Source: Oasisia sp. SBJ-2009
Lineage: Eukaryota; Annelida; Polychaeta; Sabellida; Siboglinidae
Reading direction: 5' to 3'
NCBI GenBank assembly: GCA_964017155.1
Contig: OZ024856.1
Coordinates: forward strand, 8,197,811-8,261,810
DNA: 64,000 bases
Part shown: positions 52,587 to 64,000 of the stretch, piece after piece
How positions within the stretch are numbered: position 1 is the stretch's first letter
How the letters are laid out: every line of letters begins with the position of its first letter
Position numbers and translations under genes: made by a program
Notes under the pieces: model-generated
The model's database searches: none
Seen by the model: the letters and a program-made list of their open reading frames with translations, nothing else
What the model was told of the DNA's origin: nothing

Positions 52587-54133
52587 GTGATTTTCGAAAT
52601 TTCGATAAACACCCCAAAGTGGGCTTGCGCCAATATAAGGGTATTTTCTCTTCTGAAAAATACAACGTACAAATACAGTTCGTTAGTTTTATGGATCGTC
52701 ATCGGTTCCCGAACTAGAAATCGACTACAACTTGTCGAGCTTCCAAAATGGTGCCTATATTTCGGAAATTACGCTAATCACCCTCAAAGTGCGCTTACGC
52801 CAAAGCAAAGTTATTTTCACATCTGAAACCTACAATGTACCACTAATCTTCGTGACATGTGTGGATTCGCATGATTCCCAGAACGAAGAGTCAAGTACAA
52901 GTGGGCGTGCTTCGATACTCGTACCTATTTTTTCGGAAATTACTGTAAACTCGCTTAAATGCGTTCGCGCCAAAATAACGGTATTGTCTCATCGGAAAAC
53001 TACAACGTAGTACCACTATAATTATATACTTTTTTTTGGATTTGCATAGGCCAGACAACAAGGAATAAAGTACAAGTGGTTGAATTTCGATACTAATAGA
53101 TAGTGGCTTTGGAAATTGCGAGAAACACCCCAAAATGCGCTTACGCCAATATAAGGGTATTTTCTCTTCTGAAAAATACAACGTACAAATACAGTTCGTT
53201 AGTTTTATGGATCGTCATCGGTTCCCGAACTAGAAATCGACTACAACTTGTCGAGCTTCCAAAATGGTGCCTATATTTCGGAAATTACGCTAATCACCCT
53301 CAAAGTGCGCTTACGCCAATGCAAAATTATTTTCACATCTGAAACCTACAATGTACCACTACTCTTCGTGACATGTGTGGATTCGCATGATTCCAAGAAC
53401 GAAGAGTCAAGTACAAGTGGGCGTGCTTCGATACTCGTACCTATTTTTTCCGAAATTACTGTAAACTCGCTTAAATGCGTTCGCGCCAAAATAACGGTAT
53501 TGTCTCATCGGAAAACTACAATGTAGTACCACTATAATTATATAGTTTTTTTTGGATTTGCATAGGCCAGACAACAAGGAATAAAGTACAAGTGGTTGAA
53601 TTTCGATACTAATAGATAGTGGCTTTGGAAATTGCGAGAAACACCCCAAAATGCGCTTACGCCAATATAAGGGTATTTTCTCTTCTGAAAAATACAACGT
53701 ACAAATACAGTTCGTTAGTTTTATGGATCGTCATCGGTTCCCGGACTAGAAATCAACTACAACTTGTCGAGCTTCCAAAATGGTGCCTATATTTCGGAAA
53801 TTACGCTAATCACCCTCAAAGTGCGCTTACGCCAATGCAAAATTATTTTCACATCTGAAACCTACAATGTACCACTACTATTCGTGACATTTGTGGATTC
53901 GCATGGTTCCCAGGGCGAAGAGTCAAGTACAAGTGGTCCTGCTTCGATACGCGTACCTATTTTTTTGGAAATTACGTTAAACTCCCTTAAATGCGTTCGC
54001 GCCAAATTAACGGTATTATCTCATCGGAAAACTACATCGTAGTACGACTATATTAAGATACTTTTTTTGGATTTGTATAGTCCAGACAACGAGGAATAAA
54101 GTGCACGGGGTTGAATTTCGATACTAATAGATA
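52587..54133 (+). repeat. E-F-D triplet, copy 2 (units 103-105)
   Basis: Unit starts 52587, 53103 and 53619. It preserves the adjacent a-a pair and the mosaic F unit of the first triplet at offset 13,406 bp. The third partial copy lacks this triplet. Confidence 0.92.
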
Positions 54134-56193
54134 GTGATTTTCGAAATTTCGATAAACACCCCAAAGTGCGCTTCCGCCAATATAAGGGTATTTTCTCTTC
54201 TGAAAAATACAACGTACAAATACAGTTCGTTAGTTTTATGGATCGTCATCGGTTCCCGAACTTGAAATCGACTACAACTTGTCGAGCTTCCAAAATGGTG
54301 CCTATATTTCGGAAATTACGCTAATCACCCTCAAAGTGCGCTTACGCCAATGCAAAGTTATTTTCACATCTGAAACCTACAATGTACCACTACTCTTCGT
54401 GACATGTGTGGATTCGCATGATTCCCAGAACGAAGAGTCAAGTACAAGTGGGCGTGCTTCGATACTCGTACCTATTTTTTCGGAAATTACTGTAAACTCG
54501 CTTAAATGCGTTCGCGCCAAAATAACGGTATTGTCTCATCGGAAAACTACAATGTAGTACCACTATAATTATATATTTTTTTTGATTTGCATAGGCCAGA
54601 CAACAAGGAATAAAGTACAAGTGGTTGAATTTCGATACTAATAGATAGTGGCTTTGGAAATTGCGAGAAACACCCCAAAATGCGCTTACGCCAATATAAG
54701 GGTATTTTCTCTTCTGAAAAATACAACTTACCAATACAGTTCGTTAGTTTTATGGATCGTCATCGGTTCCCGGACTAGAAATCAATTACAGCTTGTCGAG
54801 CTTCCAAAATGGTGCCTATATTTCGGAAATTACGCTAATCACCCTCAAAGTTCGCTTACGCCAATGCAAAGTTATTTTCACATCTGAAACCTACAATGTT
54901 CCACTACTATTCGTGACCTTTGTGGATTCGCGTGGTTCCCAGGGCGAAGAGTCATGTACAAGTGGTCGTGCTTCGATACGCGTACCTATTTTTTCGGAAA
55001 TTACGTTAAACTCCCTTAAATGCGTTCGCGCCAAATTAACGGTATTATCTCATCGGAAAACTACATCGTAGTACGACTATATTAAGATACTTTTTTTGGA
55101 TTTGTATAGTCCAGGCAACGAGGAATAAAGTGCACGGGGTTGAATTTCGATACTAATAGATAGTGATTTTCGAAATTTCGATAAACACCCCAAAGTGCGC
55201 TTGCGCCAATATAAGGGTATTTTCTCTTCTGAAAAATACAACGTACAAATACAGTTCGTTAGTTTTATGGATCGTCATCGGTTCCCGAACTAGAAATCGA
55301 CTACAACTTGTCGAGCTTCCAAAATGGTGCCTATATTTCGGAAATTACGCTAATCACCCTCAAAGTGCGCTTACGCCAATGCAAAGTTATTTTCACATCT
55401 GAAACCTACAATGTACCACTACTCTTCGTGACATGTGTGGATTCGCATGATTCCAAGAACGAAGAGTCAAGTACAAGTGGGCGTGCTTCGATACTCGTAC
55501 CTATTTTTTCCGAAATTACTGTAAACTCGCTTAAATGCGTTCGCGCCAAAATAACGGTATTGTCTCATCGGAAAACTACAATGTAGTACCACTATAATTA
55601 TATAGTTTTTTTTGGATTTGCATAGGCCAGACAACAAGGAATAAAGTACAAGTGGTTGAATTTCGATACTAATAGATAGTGGCTTTGGAAATTGCGAGAA
55701 ACACCCCAAAATGCGCTTACGCCAATATAAGGGTATTTTCTCTTCTGAAAAATACAACGTACAAATACAGTTCGTTAGTTTTATGGATCGTCATCGGTTC
55801 CCGGACTAGAAATCAACTACAACTTGTCGAGCTTCCAAAATGGTGCCTATATTTCGGAAATTATGCTAATCACCCTCAAAGTGCGCTTACGCCAATGCAA
55901 AATTATTTTCACATCTGAAACCTACAATGTACCACTACTATTCGTGACATTTGTGGATTCGCATGGTTCCCAGGGCGAAGAGTCAAGTACAAGTGGTCCT
56001 GCTTCGATACGCGTACCTATTTTTTTGGAAATTACGTTAAACTCCCTTAAATGCGTTCGCGCCAAATTAACGGTATTATCTCATCGGAAAACTACATCGT
56101 AGTACGACTATATTAAGATACTTTTTTTGGATTTGTATAGTCCAGACAACGAGGAATAAAGTGCACGGGGTTGAATTTCGATACTAATAGATA
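54134..56193 (+). repeat. A-B-C-D tetramer 6 (2,060 bp)
   Basis: Unit starts 54134, 54648, 55163 and 55679. It is the partner of tetramer 3, with the same 514-bp A unit. Private change: gaaattatgctaatc near 55,861 in the D unit. Confidence 0.93.
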
Positions 56194-56709
56194 GTGATTT
56201 TCGAAATTTCGATAAACACCCCAAAGTGCGCTTCCGCCAATATAAGGGTATTTTCTCTTCTGAAAAATACAACGTACAAATACAGTTCGTTAGTTTTATG
56301 GATCGTCATCGGTTCCCGAACTTGAAATCGACTACAACTTGTCGAGCTTCCAAAATGGTGCCTATATTTCGGAAATTACGCTAATCACCCTCAAAGTGCG
56401 CTTACGCCAATGCAAAGTTATTTTCACATCTGAAACCTACAATGTACCACTACTCTTCGTGACATGTGTGGATTCGCATGATTCCCAGAACGAAGAGTCA
56501 AGTACAAGTGGGCGTGCTTCGATACTCGTACCTATTTTTTCGGAAATTACTGTAAACTCGCTTAAATGCGTTCGCGCCAAAATAACGGTATTGTCTCATC
56601 GGAAAACTACAATGTAGTACCACTATAATTATATACTTTTTTTTTGATTTGCATAGGCCAGACAACAAGGAATAAAGTACAAGTGGTTGAATTTCGATAC
56701 TAATAGATA
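56194..56709 (+). repeat. Unit 110: A unit at the second large junction
   Basis: An A unit with an M tail and nine-T tract, followed directly by an H unit. In copy 1 the corresponding unit (84) leads into the seven-unit block instead. The change of partner, between 56,487 and 56,612, marks where the third partial copy begins. Confidence 0.9.
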
Positions 56710-58259
56710 GTGGCTTTGGAAATTGCGAGAAACACCCCAAAATGCGCTTACGCCAATATAAGGGTATTTTCTCTTCTGAAAAAAAAATACAACGTACAAA
56801 TACAGTTCGTTAGTTTTATGGATCGTCATCGGTTCCCGGACTACAAATCAACTACAACTTGTCGAGCTTCCAAAACGGTGCCTATATTTCGGAAATTACG
56901 CTAATCACCCTCAAAGTGCGCTTACGCCAATGCAAAGTAATTTTCACATCTGACACCTACAATGTACCACTACTATTCGTGACATTTGTGGATTCGCATG
57001 GTTCCCAGGGCGAAGAGTCATGTACAAGTGGTTGTGCTTCGATACGCGTACCTATTTTTTTGGAAATTACGTTAAACTCCCTTAAATGCGTTCGCGCCAA
57101 ATTAACGGTATTATCTCATCGGAAAACTACATCGTAGTACGACTATATTAAGATACTTTTTTTGGATTTGTATAGTCCAGACAACGAGGAATAAAGTGCA
57201 CGGGGTTGAATTTCGATACTAATAGATAGTGATTTTCGAAATTTCGATAAACACCCCAAAGTGGGCTTGCGCCAATATAAGGGTATTTTCTCTTCTGAAA
57301 AATACAACGTACAAATACAGTTCGTTAGTTTTATGGATCGTCATCGGTTCCCGAACTAGAAATCGACTACAACTTGTCGAGCTTCCAAAATGGTGCCTAT
57401 ATTTCGGAAATTACGCTAATCACCCTCAAAGTGCGCTTACGCCAAAGCAAAGTTATTTTCACATCTGAAACCTACAATGTACCACTAATCTTCGTGACAT
57501 GTGTGGATTCGCATGATTCCCAGAACGAAGAGTCAAGTACAAGTGGGCGTGCTTCGATACTCGTACCTATTTTTTCCGAAATTACTGTAAACTCGCTTAA
57601 ATGCGTTCGCGCCAAAATAACGGTATTGTCTCATCGGAAAACTACAATGTAGTACCACTATAATTATATAGTTTTTTTTGGATTTGCATAGGCCAGACAA
57701 CAAGGAATAAAGTACAAGTGGTTGAATTTCGATACTAATAGATAGTGGCTTTGGAAATTGCGAGAAACACCCCAAAATGCGCTTACGCCAATATAAGGGT
57801 ATTTTCTCTTCTGAAAAATACAACGTACAAATACAGTTCGTTAGTTTTATGGATCGTCATCGGTTCCCGGACTAGAAATCAACTACAACTTGTCGAGCTT
57901 CCAAAATGGTGCCTATATTTCGGAAATTACGCTAATCACCCTCAAAGTGCGCTTACGCCAATGCAAAGTAATTTTCACATCTGAAACCTACAATGTTCCA
58001 CTACTATTCGTGACATTTGTGGATTCGCATGGTTCCCAGGGCGAAGAGTCAAGTACAAGTGGTCCTGCTTCGATACGCGTACCTATTTTTTTGGAAATTA
58101 CGTTAAACTCCCTTAAATGCGTTCGCGCCAAATTAACGGTATTATCTCATCGGAAAACTACATCGTAGTACGACTATATTAAGATACTTTTTTTGGATTT
58201 GTATAGTCCAGACAACGAGGAATAAAGTGCACGGGGTTGAATTTCGATACTAATAGATA
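56710..58259 (+). repeat. H-E-I triplet, copy 3 (units 111-113)
   Basis: Unit starts 56710, 57229 and 57745. It has the A9 run at 56,779-56,787 and the other H, E and I markers. It has acaacttgtcg like copy 1, not the acaatttgtcg of copy 2, so that change in copy 2 is recent or the third copy derives from an earlier state. Confidence 0.93.
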
Positions 58260-60321
58260 GTGATTTTCGAAATTTCGATAAACACCCCAAAGTGCGCTTC
58301 CGCCAATATAAGGGTATTTTCTCTTCTGAAAAATACAACGTACAAATACAGTTCGTTAGTTTTATGGATCGTCATCGGTTCCCGAACTTGAAATCGACTA
58401 CAAATTGTCGAGCTTCCAAAATGGTGCCTATATTTCGGAAATTACGCTAATCACCCTCAAAGTGCGCTTACGCCAATGCAAAGTTATTTTCACATCTGAA
58501 ACCTACAATGTACCACTACTCTTCGTGACATGTGTGGATTCGCATGATTCCCAGAACGAAGAGTCAAGTACAAGTGGGCGTGCTTCGATACTCGTACCTA
58601 TTTTTTCGGAAATTACTGTAAACTCGCTTAAATGCGTTCGCGCCAAAATAACGGTATTGTCTCATCGGAAAACTACAATGTAGTACCACTATAATTATAT
58701 ACTTTTTTTTTGATTTGCATAGGCCAGACAACAAGGAATAAAGTACAAGTGGTTGAATTTCGATACTAATAGATAGTGGCTTTGGAAATTGCGAGAAACA
58801 CCCCAAAATGCGCTTACGCCAATATAAGGGTATTTTCTCTTCTGAAAAATACAACTTACCAATACAGTTCGTTAGTTTTATGGATCGTCATCGGTTCCCG
58901 GACTAGAAATCAATTACAGCTTGTCGAGCTTCCAAAATGGTGCCTATATTTCGGAAATTACGCTAATCACCCTCAAAGTTCGCTTACGCCAATGCAAAGT
59001 TATTTTCACATCTGAAACCTACAATGTTCCACTACTATTCGTGACCTTTGTGGATTCGCGTGGTTCCCAGGGCGAAGAGTCATGTACAAGTGGTCGTGCT
59101 TCGATACGCGTACCTATTTTTTCGGAAATTACGTTAAACTCCCTTAAATGCGTTCGCGCCAAATTAACGGTATTATCTCATCGGAAAACTACATCGTAGT
59201 ACGACTATATTAAGATACTTTTTTTGGATTTGTATAGTCCAGGCAACGAGGAATAAAGTGCACGGGGTTGAATTTCGATACTAATAGATAGTGATTTTCG
59301 AAATTTCGATAAACACCCCAAAGTGCGCTTGCGCCAATATAAGGGTATTTTCTCTTCTGAAAAATACAACGTACAAATACAGTTCGTTAGTTTTATGGAT
59401 CGTCATCGGTTCCCGAACTAGAAATCGACTACAACTTGTCGAGCTTCCAAAATGGTGCCTATATTTCGGAAATTACGCTAATCACCCTCAAAGTGCGCTT
59501 ACGCCAATGCAAAGTTATTTTCACATCTGAAACCTACAATGTACCACTACTCTTCGTGACATGTGTGGATTCGCATGATTCCAAGAACGAAGAGTCAAGT
59601 ACAAGTGGGCGTGCTTCGATACTCGTACCTATTTTTTCCGAAATTACTGTAAACTCGCTTAAATGCGTTCGCGCCAAAATAACGGTATTGTCTCATCGGA
59701 AAACTACAATGTAGTACCACTATAATTATATAGTTTTTTTTGGATTTGCATAGGCCAGACAACAAGGAATAAAGTACAAGTGGTTGAATTTCGATACTAA
59801 TAGATAGTGGCTTTGGAAATTGCGAGAAACACCCCAAAATGCGCTTACGCCAATATAAGGGTATTTTCTCTTCTGAAAAATACAACGTACAAATACAGTT
59901 CGTTAGTTTTATGGATCGTCATCGGTTCCCGGACTAGAAATCAACTACAACTTGTCGAGCTTCCAAAATGGTGCCTATATTTCGGAAATTACGCTAATCA
60001 CCCTCAAAGTGCGCTTACGCCAATGCAAAATTATTTTCACATCTGAAACCTACAATGTACCACTACTATTCGTGACATTTGTGGATTCGCATGGTTCCCA
60101 GGGCGAAGAGTCAAGTACAAGTGGTCCTGCTTCGATACGCGTACCTATTTTTTTGGAAATTACGTTAAACTCCCTTAAATGCGTTCGCGCCAAATTAACG
60201 GTATTATCTCATCGGAAAACTACATCGTAGTACGACTATATTAAGATACTTTTTTTGGATTTGTATAGTCCAGACAACGAGGAATAAAGTGCACGGGGTT
60301 GAATTTCGATACTAATAGATA
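58260..60321 (+). repeat. A-B-C-D tetramer 7 (2,062 bp)
   Basis: Unit starts 58260, 58776, 59291 and 59807. Partner of tetramers 1 and 4 at offsets of 23,203 and 9,797 bp. Confidence 0.94.
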
Positions 60322-62383
60322 GTGATTTTCGAAATTTCGATAAACACCCCAAAGTGCGCTTCCGCCAATATAAGGGTATTTTCTCTTCTGAAAAATACAA
60401 CGTACAAATACAGTTCGTTAGTTTTATGGATCGTCATCGGTTCCCGAACTTGAAATCGACTACAAATTGTCGAGCTTCCAAAATGGTGCCTATATTTCGG
60501 AAATTACGCTAATCACCCTCAAAGTGCGCTTACGCCAATGCAAAGTTATTTTCACATCTGAAACCTACAATGTACCACTACTCTTCGTGACATGTGTGGA
60601 TTCGCATGATTCCCAGAACGAAGAGTCAAGTACAAGTGGGCGTGCTTCGATACTCGTACCTATTTTTTCGGAAATTACTGTAAACTCGCTTAAATGCGTT
60701 CGCGCCAAAATAACGGTATTGTCTCATCGGAAAACTACAATGTAGTACCACTATAATTATATACTTTTTTTTTGATTTGCATAGGCCAGACAACAAGGAA
60801 TAAAGTACAAGTGGTTGAATTTCGATACTAATAGATAGTGGCTTTGGAAATTGCGAGAAACACCCCAAAATGCGCTTACGCCAATATAAGGGTATTTTCT
60901 CTTCTGAAAAATACAACTTACCAATACAGTTCGTTAGTTTTATGGATCGTCATCGGTTCCCGGACTAGAAATCAATTACAGCTTGTCGAGCTTCCAAAAT
61001 GGTGCCTATATTTCGGAAATTACGCTAATCACCCTCAAAGTTCGCTTACGCCAATGCAAAGTTATTTTCACATCTGAAACCTACAATGTTCCACTACTAT
61101 TCGTGACCTTTGTGGATTCGCGTGGTTCCCAGGGCGAAGAGTCATGTACAAGTGGTCGTGCTTCGATACGCGTACCTATTTTTTCGGAAATTACGTTAAA
61201 CTCCCTTAAATGCGTTCGCGCCAAATTAACGGTATTATCTCATCGGAAAACTACATCGTAGTACGACTATATTAAGATACTTTTTTTGGATTTGTATAGT
61301 CCAGGCAACGAGGAATAAAGTGCACGGGGTTGAATTTCGATACTAATAGATAGTGATTTTCGAAATTTCGATAAACACCCCAAAGTGCGCTTGCGCCAAT
61401 ATAAGGGTATTTTCTCTTCTGAAAAATACAACGTACAAATACAGTTCGTTAGTTTTATGGATCGTCATCGGTTCCCGAACTAGAAATCGACTACAACTTG
61501 TCGAGCTTCCAAAATGGTGCCTATATTTCGGAAATTACGCTAATCACCCTCAAAGTGCGCTTACGCCAATGCAAAGTTATTTTCACATCTGAAACCTACA
61601 ATGTACCACTACTCTTCGTGACATGTGTGGATTCGCATGATTCCAAGAACGAAGAGTCAAGTACAAGTGGGCGTGCTTCGATACTCGTACCTATTTTTTC
61701 CGAAATTACTGTAAACTCGCTTAAATGCGTTCGCGCCAAAATAACGGTATTGTCTCATCGGAAAACTACAATGTAGTACCACTATAATTATATAGTTTTT
61801 TTTGGATTTGCATAGGCCAGACAACAAGGAATAAAGTACAAGTGGTTGAATTTCGATACTAATAGATAGTGGCTTTGGAAATTGCGAGAAACACCCCAAA
61901 ATGCGCTTACGCCAATATAAGGGTATTTTCTCTTCTGAAAAATACAACGTACAAATACAGTTCGTTAGTTTTATGGATCGTCATCGGTTCCCGGACTAGA
62001 AATCAACTACAACTTGTCGAGCTTCCAAAATGGTGCCTATATTTCGGAAATTACGCTAATCACCCTCAAAGTGCGCTTACGCCAATGCAAAATTATTTTC
62101 ACATCTGAAACCTACAATGTACCACTACTATTCGTGACATTTGTGGATTCGCATGGTTCCCAGGGCGAAGAGTCATGTACAAGTGGTTGTGCTTCGATAC
62201 GCGTACCTATTTTTTTGGAAATTACGTTAAACTCCCTTAAATGCGTTCGCGCCAAATTAACGGTATTATCTCATCGGAAAACTACATCGTAGTACGACTA
62301 TATTAAGATACTTTTTTTGGATTTGTATAGTCCAGACAACGAGGAATAAAGTGCACGGGGTTGAATTTCGATACTAATAGATA
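60322..62383 (+). repeat. A-B-C-D' tetramer 8 (2,062 bp)
   Basis: Unit starts 60322, 60838, 61353 and 61869. It ends in D' like tetramers 2 and 5, but is followed by another A unit instead of E-F-D. Confidence 0.94.
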
Positions 62384-64000
62384 GTGATTTTCGAAATTTC
62401 GATAAACACCCCAAAGTGCGCTTCCGCCAATATAAGGGTATTTTCTCTTCTGAAAAATACAACGTACAAATACAGTTCGTTAGTTTTATGGATCGTCATC
62501 GGTTCCCGAACTTGAAATCGACTACAAATTGTCGAGCTTCCAAAATGGTGCCTATATTTCGGAAATTACGCTAATCACCCTCAAAGTGCGCTTACGCCAA
62601 TGCAAAGTTATTTTCACATCTGAAACCTACAATGTACCACTACTCTTCGTGACATGTGTGGATTCGCATGATTCCCAGAACGAAGAGTCAAGTACAAGTG
62701 GGCGTGCTTCGATACTCGTACCTATTTTTTCGGAAATTACTGTAAACTCGCTTAAATGCGTTCGCGCCAAAATAACGGTATTGTCTCATCGGAAAACTAC
62801 AATGTAGTACCACTATAATTATATACTTTTTTTTTGATTTGCATAGGCCAGACAACAAGGAATAAAGTACAAGTGGTTGAATTTCGATACTAATAGATAG
62901 TGGCTTTGGAAATTGCGAGAAACACCCCAAAATGCGCTTACGCCAATATAAGGGTATTTTCTCTTCTGAAAAATACAACTTACCAATACAGTTCGTTAGT
63001 TTTATGGATCGTCATCGGTTCCCGGACTAGAAATCAATTACAGCTTGTCGAGCTTCCAAAATGGTGCCTATATTTCGGAAATTACGCTAATCACCCTCAA
63101 AGTTCGCTTACGCCAATGCAAAGTTATTTTCACATCTGAAACCTACAATGTTCCACTACTATTCGTGACCTTTGTGGATTCGCGTGGTTCCCAGGGCGAA
63201 GAGTCATGTACAAGTGGTCGTGCTTCGATACGCGTACCTATTTTTTCGGAAATTACGTTAAACTCCCTTAAATGCGTTCGCGCCAAATTAACGGTATTAT
63301 CTCATCGGAAAACTACATCGTAGTACGACTATATTAAGATACTTTTTTTGGATTTGTATAGTCCAGGCAACGAGGAATAAAGTGCACGGGGTTGAATTTC
63401 GATACTAATAGATAGTGATTTTCGAAATTTCGATAAACACCCCAAAGTGCGCTTGCGCCAATATAAGGGTATTTTCTCTTCTGAAAAATACAACGTACAA
63501 ATACAGTTCGTTAGTTTTATGGATCGTCATCGGTTCCCGAACTAGAAATCGACTACAACTTGTCGAGCTTCCAAAATGGTGCCTATATTTCGGAAATTAC
63601 GCTAATCACCCTCAAAGTGCGCTTACGCCAATGCAAAGTTATTTTCACATCTGAAACCTACAATGTACCACTACTCTTCGTGACATGTGTGGATTCGCAT
63701 GATTCCAAGAACGAAGAGTCAAGTACAAGTGGGCGTGCTTCGATACTCGTACCTATTTTTTCCGAAATTACTGTAAACTCGCTTAAATGCGTTCGCGCCA
63801 AAATAACGGTATTGTCTCATCGGAAAACTACAATGTAGTACCACTATAATTATATAGTTTTTTTTGGATTTGCATAGGCCAGACAACAAGGAATAAAGTA
63901 CAAGTGGTTGAATTTCGATACTAATAGATAGTGGCTTTGGAAATTGCGAGAAACACCCCAAAATGCGCTTACGCCAATATAAGGGTATTTTCTCTTCTGA
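62384..64000 (+). repeat. A-B-C-(D) tetramer 9, cut by the window edge
   Basis: Unit starts 62384, 62900, 63415 and 63931. Three complete units and 70 bp of a G-start unit, as expected for D. It matches the previous tetramer at offset 2,062 bp, so the array continues past the window in the same phase. Confidence 0.93.

Larger units (their letters stand above)
43061..56466 (+). repeat. 28-unit block, copy 2, two units shorter (13,406 bp)
   Basis: It begins with the unit-56-like tail of unit 84 and follows copy 1 at offset 14,437 up to about 46.69 kb. It then follows copy 1 at offset 13,406 to about 56.5 kb. The loss of 1,031 bp is exactly one dimer (two units), joining unit 91 directly to an H unit. 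I noticed roughly a dozen other differences, for example acaatgtacaa near 44,929, acaatttgtcg near 47,056 and ttatgctaat near 55,861. Confidence 0.88.
56487..62416 (+). repeat. Partial third copy (offset 9,797 bp, 19 units)
   Basis: From a point between 56,487 and 56,612 the sequence matches about 46,690 onward (offset 9,797 bp) and also 33.3 kb onward (offset 23,203 bp). It runs through H-E-I, A-B-C-D and A-B-C-D'. At about 62,417 copy 2 goes on to an E unit (gtgggcttgcgcc), whereas here an A unit (gtgcgcttccgcc) follows. It does not start at the same place as copies 1 and 2, so it arose from a different crossover. Confidence 0.86.
1..64000 (+). repeat. Satellite DNA array, ~515-bp unit, 124 head-to-tail copies
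   Basis: The same sequence recurs every 514-520 bp from the first to the last base, always in the same orientation. I counted 124 units at an average spacing of 515.6 bp, plus a 70-bp partial unit at the right edge. No foreign insertion, inversion or unique spacer was found. Differences between units are substitutions plus small indels, mostly in the T-tract of the third subunit. All open frames are short (at most 140 codons), overlap on both strands and recur once per unit; because 515 is not a multiple of three, no frame continues from unit to unit. Satellites of this type usually form centromeric or other constitutive heterochromatin in eukaryotes. That role is inferred here, and the family itself is not one I recognise. 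Confidence 0.99.

Noticed and set aside
1..64000. CRISPR array
   Set aside because: The repeat is 515 bp with no variable spacers of 25-45 bp. Whole units are near-identical, which is satellite structure.
1..64000. CENP-B box
   Set aside because: I looked on both strands for the pattern TTCG-4N-A-2N-CGGG. ttcgttag and ttcggaaa segments are similar at the start but fail at the required A and CGGG positions.
1..64000. Ribosomal DNA or tRNA/5S gene arrays
   Set aside because: No rRNA, 5S or tRNA landmarks were seen. The internal threefold structure and AT-rich composition do not fit these gene units.
1..64000. Telomeric repeats or an embedded retrotransposon
   Set aside because: No short telomere-type runs, long terminal repeats, target-site duplications or polymerase-like frames appear. 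Unit spacing never departs from about 515 bp by more than 5 bp.

Overview
The whole 64,000-base window is one uninterrupted, head-to-tail tandem satellite array. I see no protein gene, RNA gene, mobile element or unique sequence on either strand. Both ends of the window lie inside the array. The repeat unit is about 515 bp (514-520). There are 124 units plus a 70-bp start of a 125th, all in the same orientation. GC is about 40% by hand count of the first unit. An array of this size and order points to a eukaryotic nuclear genome, most likely centromeric, pericentromeric or other constitutive heterochromatin. I do not recognise the satellite family and cannot name the organism. CpG is not depleted (about 1.5 times expectation in one hand-counted unit), which argues against long-term decay of methylated CpG.

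The array is nested. Level 1: each 515-bp unit is an old trimer of a ~170-bp sequence (168, 171 and 176/177 bp), still alignable by eye. Level 2: units fall into two lineages, giving a dimer of ~1,031 bp. To describe them I use three markers. Start class F has ttttcgaaatttcgataaac; start class G has ctttggaaattgcgagaaac; V is an F/G mixture. Body class a has gattcccagaacgaag; body class b has ggttcccagggcgaag. Tail class S has acatcgtagtacgac, T has acaacgtagtacc and M has acaatgtagtacc. The parental dimer is F-a-T/M followed by G-b-S. Level 3: on the right, two diverged dimers form a four-unit higher-order repeat (A-B-C-D, 2,062 bp). Level 4: this sits in a 28-unit block (14,437 bp) that is itself tandemly duplicated.

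Layout. From 1 to ~26.3 kb the order of the lineages is scrambled: about 21 of the first 51 units are recombinant between the two lineages. Superimposed duplications have periods of 2,578, 3,610, 1,030, 11,859/10,313 and 12,376 bp. From ~26.3 kb to the end, a and b bodies alternate strictly except at four homologous points. From ~28.6 kb the sequence is two copies of the 28-unit block, the second missing exactly two units. A partial third copy (offset 9,797 bp) follows from ~56.5 kb. Eight complete A-B-C-D tetramers lie between 35,057 and 62,383, and a ninth runs off the right end.

The many short open frames are by-products of the repeat. The unit length is not a multiple of three, starts and stops shift between copies, and replacements are freely tolerated. 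Any function is structural, not coding. Unit starts are given by the first base of the gtg that opens each unit (gtggctttgg or gtgattttcg).
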